The notes under the pieces were generated by a model. That model did no database searches, was not told where the DNA came from, and saw only the letters and a list, made by a program, of their open reading frames with translations. Of a DNA stretch of 64,000 bases, positions 18,076-25,262 are shown piece by piece (position 1 is the stretch's first letter; the number at the start of each line of letters is the position of its first letter). The stretch is from Shewanella cutis. GTDB taxonomy: Bacteria > Pseudomonadota > Gammaproteobacteria > Enterobacterales > Shewanellaceae. The stretch lies in the NCBI RefSeq assembly GCF_022410515.1, contig NZ_JACSDI010000007.1, forward strand, positions 62,001 through 126,000, in the 5' to 3' direction. The translations under genes and the position numbers were made by a program.

Positions 18076-18873
18076 TTAATTTGCTCCTGTGCCTAACAGT
18101 TTCGGCGCTTTTGGCTGTGTCGGTTCTTCGACTTCCGTTTGTACCGCTGGCACAGCGTGCGTCTCGTCAAAATGATAACTAAGCAGCTTGATATCAAGCT
18201 GTTTGCTGCCCTTTTCAAAGTGAGTCAAACGAACGGGTAAGTAAGCCAGATCTGGTGCCATCCAAAAGAAGGTTTGGCGTTTATTATTGTCCCGCACTAC
18301 CTCGATTTTGACCGTATCGTAACTGCCACTTTCGATGGTCATTCGTTCTTTACCAATCACACGGAACTTATATTCATCGAGTTCATTTGATTTAATCATC
18401 TTATAATCAAGCACTTCTTTACCCGTGCTGATATCGAGTCGAAACTGTAATTGCACCATCAAAGGATCGAAGATATCGCCCTCGAAGGGGTATTTGCCTT
18501 TTTCATCTTTATAACGGGTATGGATAAAGCCCTGTTCCTTAGCAAAGGCGGTTTGCTCGGTAAAAGTCGGGCCAACACCTTGACGGTCATGCAAATAGCG
18601 CATCGGCAACAACTGATTACCTTCTTGGCTAAATTCACTCAGTACATGGCGCACGTCGGTCAGTAATAACAGGCTAAGATCGCTATCGAAACGATATTTA
18701 TAGATACCATCCTCGGCGGCGGGCAGGTGATACTTAGCTTTACCTAGCTCGATATCACCATAATTGACTTGATATTCAGCAGTTTGAGGCGTTAAAGGCG
18801 TTGGCGCCGCCATCGCAAATACGCTGTGGGTGAGCGCCGTTAAACTCACTAATAACGTTGGAATTGTGCGCAA
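18076..18873 (-). CDS. DUF3108 domain protein, exported
   Basis: 265 residues with an N-terminal signal peptide (hydrophobic core about 5-20, likely cleavage near AMA-AP). A single DUF3108-type beta-rich domain follows (about 30-245), with the blocks AEYQVNYGDIELG, EGDIFDPLMVQLQFRLD and KRQTFFWMAPDLAYLPVRL. It is expected in the periplasm. Members are widespread in Gammaproteobacteria, with no established biochemical role that I can name. The last 20 residues are Pro/Thr-rich and look disordered. It stands alone, with the MITE-like repeat just beyond its 3' end. Confidence 0.85.
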   Translation of the reverse strand: MRTIPTLLVSLTALTHSVFAMAAPTPLTPQTAEYQVNYGDIELGKAKYHLPAAEDGIYKYRFDSDLSLLLLTDVRHVLSEFSQEGNQLLPMRYLHDRQGVGPTFTEQTAFAKEQGFIHTRYKDEKGKYPFEGDIFDPLMVQLQFRLDISTGKEVLDYKMIKSNELDEYKFRVIGKERMTIESGSYDTVKIEVVRDNNKRQTFFWMAPDLAYLPVRLTHFEKGSKQLDIKLLSYHFDETHAVPAVQTEVEEPTQPKAPKLLGTGAN

Positions 18874-19002
18874 GTCATGCTCCTTTATATCGCAAACAGA
18901 AAGCGGCTTTTACCACTTATCCTATAGGCTGAGCAATCAACCTTAAGTGTTTATAGCTGAGGCCGTTTTGAGTGTAAACAGTCTATAGATCAATATATTA
19001 AA

Positions 19003-19464
19003 CTAGAAAGGGATTGACATCACTAAGGTTGCCATATCCGGTTGCCACTCACATTCAGACAAATCTACCTTGCCACAGTTCACTGTTACGCCTTCAAGGC
19101 GCAATAATTCCATCTGTTCCTGAAAGGAGGCTGAATGCTTATCGAAGGAAATTTTCCCTTGACTATTGAGTACCCTATGCCAAGGAAGTGACAAATGTTC
19201 AGGTGCCGATTTTAGCGCTTTAGACACATATCTGGCACGACCCGGTAAACCGGCAAAATCGGCCACCTTGCCATAACTGCTAACTTTGCCTGGCGGGATC
19301 ATCGCGACAATATGCCAAATCTTCGCCATTGGCGATAATGCCGCGCCTTGTGTGTGCGGCATATCCAGAGCATCCTCTAGCGAAATGGCCAAATCCTGCT
19401 CTAAATAGCGATAAAGTGGGGATTTATCTTTTGCAAACCGCATGATGATGCCAAATAAAACCAT
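19003..19464 (-). CDS. Alkyltransferase-like protein (ATL/YbaZ family)
   Basis: 153 residues with the DNA-binding domain of O6-alkylguanine-DNA alkyltransferases (IPPGKVSSYGKVADFAGLPGRARYV). The active-site PCHRV is replaced by PWHRV, so the acceptor Cys is Trp. This is the signature of ATL proteins, which bind O6-alkylguanine lesions without repairing them and pass them to nucleotide excision repair. It is somewhat longer than E. coli YbaZ (129). In-frame Met codons near 19443 offer a shorter form; no upstream site clearly decides between them. It stands alone. Confidence 0.88.
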   Translation of the reverse strand: MVLFGIIMRFAKDKSPLYRYLEQDLAISLEDALDMPHTQGAALSPMAKIWHIVAMIPPGKVSSYGKVADFAGLPGRARYVSKALKSAPEHLSLPWHRVLNSQGKISFDKHSASFQEQMELLRLEGVTVNCGKVDLSECEWQPDMATLVMSIPF

Positions 19465-19656
19465 GAAAGAGGTGAGCCAGTGTAACGTTAATTACCGCCT
19501 AAGTGAAACCGCGAACGGTTGATACTGCTGTAATTTAAATCTAAAAAACCGATTGTAATGATTTTTATTAAACTATTTAGTTTTGAATATTGAGAAAACA
19601 TAGGAATAGTTCATAATAGCGCCAAATTTTTTGACTCACTAAGAGATGAAACAGGC

Positions 19657-20148
19657 ATGGCTGTACTCGATATTCTGACAATTCCCGATGAGCGTCTAAA
19701 GCGCAAAGCACAACCCGTAAAAGATATAGAAGCGATTCAGGGATTTATCGATGATTTAATCGAAACCATGTACCACACCGACGACGGTATCGGTCTGGCC
19801 TCGACCCAAGTGGGCAGTACAGATGCGGTGATTGTGATCGATTTGTCCGAAAATCGCGATCAACCCTTAGTGCTGATTAATCCAGAGATTGTTGAAAAGT
19901 CTGGCGAATATGTGGGGGAAGAAGGCTGTCTTTCTATCCCCGGCTATCGCGCCAAAGTGAGCCGTTTCGAAAAGGTCAAAGTCACCGCCTTAGACAGACA
20001 GGGTAAAGCGATTGAAATCGAAACCGATGACTTTTTAGCCATTGTTTTACAACACGAAATCGACCATTTACACGGTAAAGTGTTTATCGAACATCTTTCT
20101 ACGCTCAAGCAGCAAATCGCGCTTAAAAAAGTGCGTAAATACGCTTAA
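19657..20148 (+). CDS. def: Peptide deformylase
   Basis: 163 residues with all three deformylase motifs: [19 protein letters not shown] (Cys metal ligand) and QHEIDHLHG (two His ligands and the catalytic Glu). It removes formyl groups from nascent protein N termini, using Fe2+ or a similar metal. It is not beside fmt, the usual place of the primary def gene, so it may be a second copy; that is inference. A hairpin with a short T run lies 26 bp downstream. Confidence 0.93.
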   Translation: MAVLDILTIPDERLKRKAQPVKDIEAIQGFIDDLIETMYHTDDGIGLASTQVGSTDAVIVIDLSENRDQPLVLINPEIVEKSGEYVGEEGCLSIPGYRAKVSRFEKVKVTALDRQGKAIEIETDDFLAIVLQHEIDHLHGKVFIEHLSTLKQQIALKKVRKYA

Positions 20149-20173
20149 GTGTTTTAATTTGCAACCTTATTAA

Positions 20174-20198
20174 GGCCGCATTCCGATGCGGCTTTGTT
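20174..20198 (+). terminator. Probable terminator after def
   Basis: GCCGCAT pairs with ATGCGGC around the loop TCCG, followed by TTTGTTATTT. The stem is short but GC-rich. Confidence 0.7.
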
Positions 20199-20361
20199 AT
20201 TTCTAGGCTCCGTTTTACTCCCAATAAAACCAAACAAAAGCTATTTTAAAGGCCGTAATGTGAGGTTAACGGCTTGTTTTTACAGCAATGACTCGCTAAG
20301 GTAACGTCATCAAGCACCGGCTGAATGGGCTGTGCGCAGTAAGGATACGGTAGGGAAACAG

Positions 20362-21204
20362 ATGAAAACAAAGTTAATGATTCTTTTAGGCGCGCTGACA
20401 TCTATCAGCATGTTGCTTGGCGGTTGCAGTGCGTTTTTTAACGGTAACACCACCGAAAAAAACGTCGTTTCCAGCAGCCTAGTCGAATATCTCTATCCCG
20501 ACGATAAGCAGCGTGAGGCGCAGCAGCCTAGTATTCCGGTTTTGCGCCTTCCCATCACGGTCGGCATCGCCTTTTTACCTTCAACCCATTGGCAATCCCT
20601 CGATAGCAGCTCGCAAATCGCTTTGCTCGATAAGGTTAAACAATCTTTTGTTAAATATGACTTTATTGACCGTATTGAATTAATCCCCAGTACTTATCTT
20701 AAAAATGGCAAAGGTTTTAGCACCTTGCAGCAGGTTGCCCGTTTACACGATGTCGATGTGATGGCGCTGGTGTCTTACGATCAACTGTTACAAAGCAGCG
20801 AGAATAAGGCTTCATTACTTTATTGGACCATAGTTGGCATGTATATGGTGCCTGGCAATGAAAATGCGATCCAAACCTTTGTCGATACCGCCGTATTTGA
20901 TATGCGTAGCCAAAAGATGCTGTTTAGGGCGCCCGGTATCAACCAACTTACCGACAGTTCTACCGCAGTAAGAGTAACGGGTGTGCTGCGTGAAAAGTCC
21001 GCCGAAGGCTTTGAGCTAGCGGTAAACGATATGATCACTAACTTAGACGCCGAATTAGCCCGCTTTAAAACCCGCGTGAAAGAAGAACATATTGCGACCA
21101 TCGAACATAAACAAGGCTATAGCGGCGGTGGCAGTTTATCCCTATTAATCCTTTCGCTACTTGGCATATTTGCGCTTCGCCGTTTAACTATCTGTCGGGA
21201 ATAG
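20362..21204 (+). CDS. Rhombotarget lipoprotein with GlyGly-CTERM tail
   Basis: 280 residues. The N terminus is a lipoprotein signal ending in the lipobox LLGGC (Cys22 of this start). The C terminus is a GlyGly-CTERM sorting signal: SGGGS, then a hydrophobic helix (LSLLILSLLGIFAL) and a basic end (RR). GlyGly-CTERM proteins are processed by rhombosortase, a rhomboid protease; rhombotarget lipoproteins are its best-marked client family. The middle (about 60-240) resembles a periplasmic domain with no motif I recognise. I chose ATG at 20362, preceded by AGGGA, over the in-frame GTG at 20332. The rhombosortase gene is not in this window. Confidence 0.82.
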   Translation: MKTKLMILLGALTSISMLLGGCSAFFNGNTTEKNVVSSSLVEYLYPDDKQREAQQPSIPVLRLPITVGIAFLPSTHWQSLDSSSQIALLDKVKQSFVKYDFIDRIELIPSTYLKNGKGFSTLQQVARLHDVDVMALVSYDQLLQSSENKASLLYWTIVGMYMVPGNENAIQTFVDTAVFDMRSQKMLFRAPGINQLTDSSTAVRVTGVLREKSAEGFELAVNDMITNLDAELARFKTRVKEEHIATIEHKQGYSGGGSLSLLILSLLGIFALRRLTICRE

Positions 21205-21939
21205 TTAAGTTGATTGAATTTGGGATAATTTGGTGAGATAGGGAAGGTGAATTTGTCATCAGGTGAGCAGGATGAATTGTCATTGTTTCCCCAGTGACAC
21301 GCCGCCTCTTTATTTAACAATAAGTATCCCTATAGGCTCGACGGCGGCATCTGCTGTACATGGATGTACTAATGCCGCGATCACATGGCCAATGATGTTC
21401 CTGACATCATAGTGGCATTTCCCATATCCCTATGGGTCAGATGTGAAAGAGCGGCCATGCCGCCAACGGTCACTGTTGGAACAATGCCAATCCTAACTAG
21501 CCCTCTCGCTGTTCGTTCAGCTAAAAAGATATTGCCCCATTCCGTGTTTTGGCTCGTTAGCTCAATCGAAAATTCCCACTCCTGTTGCCATAAAAACTCT
21601 TATGTTTTTACCAATGTTTGGTCCTACCATAAATCGGCTAACAATATATGGGTATACAGTCGTATTAAATTTAGGTGTTTTAGTATGATTTTAAGGCAAG
21701 AATAGTGCGCACTAACTCTAACCGCAATAAATAAAATTCCATAAAATCAATTAACTATAGTGACTGACTTTTAGTTAATAGGTTTGAAAAACACGCATGC
21801 GCGTTTTTCCAGATGGTGTATTTGGCAGAAAGCTGGTAAGTTCTTTGCATACAGATAGTTAACCGTGCGCGTTTTCACTGGTCTAACGTGATAAACGCGC
21901 ATGCGCACTAATAAAATTTTAAGAGGCAAAGAATAGCTG
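21205..21939. other. 735-bp non-coding region at the left edge of the accessory patch
   Basis: No credible gene. The part 21330-21480 has GGCGGCAT (21343-21350) and its complement ATGCCGCC (21457-21464) plus two related ATCCCTATGGG-like blocks, and looks like a degraded repeat. The part 21786-21908 has strong palindromes reported separately. An open frame at 21385-21705 has no coding character. Confidence 0.5.
21786..21908. repeat. Palindromic array upstream of the HEAT-like gene
   Basis: A 24-bp near-perfect palindrome lies at 21786-21809 (arms GAAAAAC and GTTTTTC around CGCATGCG, one mismatched pair). A hairpin follows, GTGCGCGTTTTCAC (21865-21878) with GTGATAAACGCGCATGCGCAC (21888-21908), and its loop contains GTCTAAC. 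Each arm repeats the GCATGCGCGTTT theme, so the two structures are related. They end 32 bp before the next gene and could be operators, a recombination site or a regulatory RNA structure. Confidence 0.6.
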
Positions 21940-22962
21940 GTGCAACAATCACAGATTATGGAAGATAAGATTATTTCAGCAGTGAGAACTTTTGCTAGCT
22001 CGATAAACTCGGGTAGCAAAGTCGTCGCTGATATGTCTGAACTAATTGAAGTCACGTCTCAGTTGCCTCTTTCGAGTTTTGATTACTGGGAACGGCTTAT
22101 TCGTTCAGAATTCTCTATAGCTATAAGAGAGTCTATTCCCCCTAAGTGGAAGGTATGGTCAAAACCGAAGGAATTAGTAACTTGGCTTGATCTTATCAAT
22201 TGGGATGGTTACAAGCGTGAAAAAGCACTTCGAGCCCTATCTGGTGCTGCACCAAATACTTTCTTTTTTTCTCTTGCCCTGCGTAGGCTTAACGATTGGG
22301 TGCCCCAAGTTCGCAAAGCCGCAAGGGAAAAGCTCCCAGGGATTGCAAAGGCTACAGATCCTGAATATGTAGTTGAGGCTTTATGCGTCGCTCTTTCTTA
22401 TTGGAACTCTTGGGGTAGGATCGAAGAAGCAGATAAAGATATTCTTCAGAAAATTATCTGTGAAAAGGAGATAGCAAAGTCCCTCCGGTCTAAGTTAATT
22501 TCGTCAGCTTCTGGGCCTATGCCATCACTCTTTTCACAGCTTGGCCGAACTCCGATACTCGATGGGAAAATTGAAGAAATAGCTAAATCCGCTATTCAGC
22601 CTTCGGTTCGAGCTAAGGCATACCGCAGTTTATTTGAAGGGCGGGTTGTATGGATCGAAGGCCGAAAATGGGTGTGGACTGATATAAGGTACTGTGAAGG
22701 AAGGCTAAAACCTATAGTTGGCGAGCGGAAGTTAGAAATTGAAACGCCATTAATAGACTTACTAAAGATTTCATCTGAAGATAGATCGTCCATCGTTAGG
22801 CGCGTTTCAGCAGAGATTCTAATACGAGAGTTAGGCAATCTAGGTATGAAAGCGAGAGTGTTTGCCGAACGCTTTGCTTCAGATAACTCACAAGCTGTAT
22901 CAGAAAGGGGTGAGTTTGCTTTAAAAAAACTAGACAAGGCAGCGCGTACCAATGCCTCTTAA
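21940..22962 (+). CDS. Hypothetical protein, predicted alpha-helical repeat (HEAT-like)
   Basis: 340 residues (GTG start; an in-frame ATG at 21958 is an alternative, and AAGAGG at 21921-21926 fits neither ideally). The sequence is almost entirely predicted helix, with repeats of about 35 residues such as ALRRLNDWVPQVRKAAREKLPGIA and SSIVRRVSAEILIRELGNLG, which is the look of a HEAT or armadillo-type scaffold. No catalytic motif, signal peptide or membrane segment is visible. It is flanked upstream by a palindromic array and downstream by an attC-like site, which suggests arrival as a gene cassette. The function is unknown to me. Confidence 0.72.
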   Translation: MQQSQIMEDKIISAVRTFASSINSGSKVVADMSELIEVTSQLPLSSFDYWERLIRSEFSIAIRESIPPKWKVWSKPKELVTWLDLINWDGYKREKALRALSGAAPNTFFFSLALRRLNDWVPQVRKAAREKLPGIAKATDPEYVVEALCVALSYWNSWGRIEEADKDILQKIICEKEIAKSLRSKLISSASGPMPSLFSQLGRTPILDGKIEEIAKSAIQPSVRAKAYRSLFEGRVVWIEGRKWVWTDIRYCEGRLKPIVGERKLEIETPLIDLLKISSEDRSSIVRRVSAEILIRELGNLGMKARVFAERFASDNSQAVSERGEFALKKLDKAARTNAS

Positions 22963-23028
22963 CAAGCGCATGTTGTCGGGCAGGTTTTCCGCTGAGCTCC
23001 AAACCAGCCGCAAATGCGGGCTTTAGCT
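22957..23028 (+). repeat. attC-like site following the HEAT-like gene
   Basis: The left arm TCTTAACAAGCGCATGTTG overlaps the stop codon and pairs imperfectly with the right arm CGCAAATGCGGGCTTTAGC. The AACAAGCGCATG start and the TGCGGGC-TTAG end match the usual layout of integron cassette recombination sites, but the terminal cores depart from RYYYAAC and GTTRRRY by a base each. No integrase of the IntI type is in the window, so this would be an orphan or decayed site. Confidence 0.5.
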
Positions 23029-23155
23029 GTCGGGAGAATTATGCTCAGCTTAACCTTCGCGGTAATGCTATCGATAGCAAATATGATTTATGCCACCGTA
23101 ATATATATGTCATTACATGGTTGGCTTGTCGCACATGAACCAAGAAGAAATTAAA

Positions 23156-23226
23156 GACACCCATTCTTAATAGTGCGGTAGTTAACCTCCGACTATGCTT
23201 TGGTTAAGCATTGAGCTAAGAGGTTT
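23156..23226 (+). repeat. RAYT leader repeat, copy 1 (orphan)
   Basis: This 71-bp stretch is closely similar to 23851-23921, the leader of the broken RAYT gene. It contains the hairpin parts AACCTCC/GAGGTT and ATGCTT/AAGCAT but is not followed by a transposase. It may be the remnant of another insertion. Confidence 0.8.
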
Positions 23227-23343
23227 ATAGAAACATTAACTGGCCGACCAGCAAAGCCAGTGACCTCTGTCAATTCATTCAAGCCGACGCCGCTTCGCGT
23301 CGCGGTGTAATTCTGTCGTTGTGTGCTTAAAGGAGTTTTATCG
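23227..23343. other. Short non-coding stretch before the SF0329-like gene
   Basis: It contains a small hairpin, CGACGC/GCGTCG at about 23284-23301, and the ribosome site of the next gene (AAAGGAG at 23329-23335). Nothing else is recognisable. The wider gap from 22963 is accounted for by the attC-like site and the RAYT leader repeat. Confidence 0.4.
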
Positions 23344-23838
23344 GTGAAATGGAGTAAGTTGAAATCGCTGGTAGAAGACAAATTTTCTCAATCCCTTGGT
23401 GGGAGAGTTGCTATTTTCAGCACAAGATATGGTAATTGTACTTGCGGTCACGCTTGGCTGACACTTGATAAGGAGGTTATCGCTAATTTCTGTACAAGGG
23501 CATTCTGGAATCGCGCTGCTGGCGATTACCATTTTAAGGATGGACGGTGGGTTACAGACTCACCAGTTCCTGAGCATATATCAGCACACCAGAAAAAGTC
23601 TTACGGCGAAATGGAGTACGGTGAACTATCAAGGCAAGATGTTTATGAGTCTTGCTGGAGTTTCGTGCACGATCTTACTATTGATGAGTCTATATCTTCT
23701 GAAGATCCTTTAATTCAGTCACTTGCTATGCTTGATAAACGCTTGGGAAAACGCAGATTAAAATCTATCGATCAAGCTAAGTTGCACCCTTTAGCAAAAA
23801 AGCTACTAACTGTGCGTCTAGAATCCGAAGGTGTTTGA
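23344..23838 (+). CDS. SF0329-like family protein, function unknown
   Basis: 164 residues from GTG at 23344 (AAAGGAG eight bases upstream); an in-frame GTG at 23323 precedes that ribosome site and is rejected. It begins MKWSKLKSLVEDKF and has the block TRYGNCTCGHAWLTLD, which I associate with a small family of uncharacterised proteins around Shigella SF0329. CxCGH might bind metal, but that is speculation. There is no signal peptide or membrane helix. It sits between two RAYT leader repeats, consistent with a mobile or cassette origin. Confidence 0.72.
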   Translation: MKWSKLKSLVEDKFSQSLGGRVAIFSTRYGNCTCGHAWLTLDKEVIANFCTRAFWNRAAGDYHFKDGRWVTDSPVPEHISAHQKKSYGEMEYGELSRQDVYESCWSFVHDLTIDESISSEDPLIQSLAMLDKRLGKRRLKSIDQAKLHPLAKKLLTVRLESEGV

Positions 23839-23850
23839 GGATAAAACATG

Positions 23851-23921
23851 GACACCCAACCTTAATCGCGCGGTAGTTAACCTCCGACTATGCTTTGGTT
23901 AAGCATTGAACAAGGAGGTTT
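23851..23921 (+). repeat. RAYT leader repeat, copy 2, with REP-like hairpin
   Basis: AACCTCC (23878-23884) pairs with GGAGGTT (23914-23920), and inside it ATGCTT pairs with AAGCAT. The element also supplies the ribosome site of the transposase relic that starts at 23924. RAYTs recognise hairpins of this kind next to their own genes. Confidence 0.82.
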
Positions 23922-23923
23922 GT

Positions 23924-24945
23924 ATGCCGCGTCCTCGCCGAACTCAGATAAGTCTTGAACTCTCACCTTAACATCAGTCCCTATTACCATTGCTGTAGCC
24001 GTGTGGTACGGCGTGCATTTTTATGTGGCGATGATAGTTACTCGGGTAAAAACTATGACCATCGCCGTGGTTGGGTAGAATCGCTACTGTTTGAACTTGA
24101 AGCTGTTTTTGCTATTGATATCGCGGCCTTTGCGGTGATGTCGAATCATCTGCATGTGGTGCTGCGGGTCGATATCGACAGTGCCAATTGCTGGACTGAC
24201 CGCGAAGTGCTTGAGCAGTGGCATAAGTTGTTTAAAGGCGATGAATTAACGCAAAAATTCGCTAAAGGTGAGTTGGTTGAAGCGCATGAGGTGAGCAGAT
24301 TAAAGCACTCAATTGCCCTTTATCGCAGCCGTTTGTGTGATATTTCATGGTTTATGCGCTGCCTAAATGAACCGATTGCAAGACAAGCAAATCAAGAAGA
24401 TAACTGTACAGGCAGGTTCTGGGAAGGTCGGTTTACCCATTTATTTTATAGAGAATCAAGCCCTACTCGATGAAGCTGCGGTATTAGCCTGTATGGCTTA
24501 TGTTGATTACTCTTTATTAGAAGAAAGCCCCATCAGAGCGCAACTGGCTGATACACCAGAACAATCCGACCATACCAGTATTCAACTACGTATTCGGGCC
24601 GCATTAAATGGTGAGCAGCCCTGCAGTCTCTTGCCTTTTATTGGTAACGAGCGCGATAACCAACCCAATGGCATTGCGTTTGCCTTAACTGATTACCTTC
24701 AATTGGTGGAGGAGACCGGCCAAATTATTCGCAATGATAAACGTGGAAGCATCAGTGAAAATAGCGGTAAGTTACTGACTAGATTAAATATCCCCCATGA
24801 CAATTGGCTCAAGCTGACCACAGATTTTGGCAAGCTATTTCACGGTCCAGTAGGCACATTACAAGAACTGAGCGATTACTGCGAACATCTTGAAAAGCGA
24901 CGAAGGCACTTTGCGGCAAGTTGCCAGCACTTTAACAGTAACTGA
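23924..24945 (+). pseudogene. RAYT (REP-associated tyrosine transposase, Y1/IS200-like), frameshifted
   Basis: The start MPRPRRTQISLE is intact, but the frame hits a stop at 23969. Coding continues in another frame from about 23955 (YYHCCSRVVRRAFLCGDD, then FAVMSNHLHVVLRVD with the HxH metal motif of Y1 transposases). It breaks again near 24436-24456, where about 20 extra bases replace the expected GRFKSQALLDE junction. The third part (ALLDEAAVLACMAYVDYS to the end) is in a further frame. With two disruptions it cannot give a full-length enzyme. It is followed by about 315 bp without recognisable features. Confidence 0.88.
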
Positions 24946-25262
24946 CAACTGCTTATATCGCTTCGAATGTAACCTTTGCAGAACATCCCCCAAGCACTAT
25001 GGGATGATTGACCTCGTCTGAAATACACCCTTTTTTAAGGAATTAGCGTAATTTACTGGCACAGATACTGGCCCTGCGACGCTGATCACTCCCACTAAAG
25101 TTATTTTAGCTCGTACAAGTTATAGGCAAACTGAAAGTGCATTATGTTGTTGATTTAAAATGGATGGCCAGATTTACGTTTCTGCGTGTGGCGGCAAACT
25201 ATGGTTTGGCCGCCTTACTACACTTCGATTACATACGCATAGCTGTTGCTATTGAGTATGGG
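24946..25262. other. Intergenic stretch after the RAYT relic
   Basis: No reading frame or strong hairpin is visible. The words TTACATACGCATAG near 25228 resemble half of the LacI-type operator found upstream of the maltodextrin genes, but lie at the 3' end of the amylase gene. Confidence 0.35.

Noticed and set aside
21385-21705. Open frame of 106 codons in the non-coding region
   Set aside because: No ribosome site, mixed composition and it crosses the degraded repeat; no family resemblance.
23283-23303. GC-rich CGACGC/GCGTCG hairpin as a terminator
   Set aside because: Short stem, no T run, and it sits just before a gene start.
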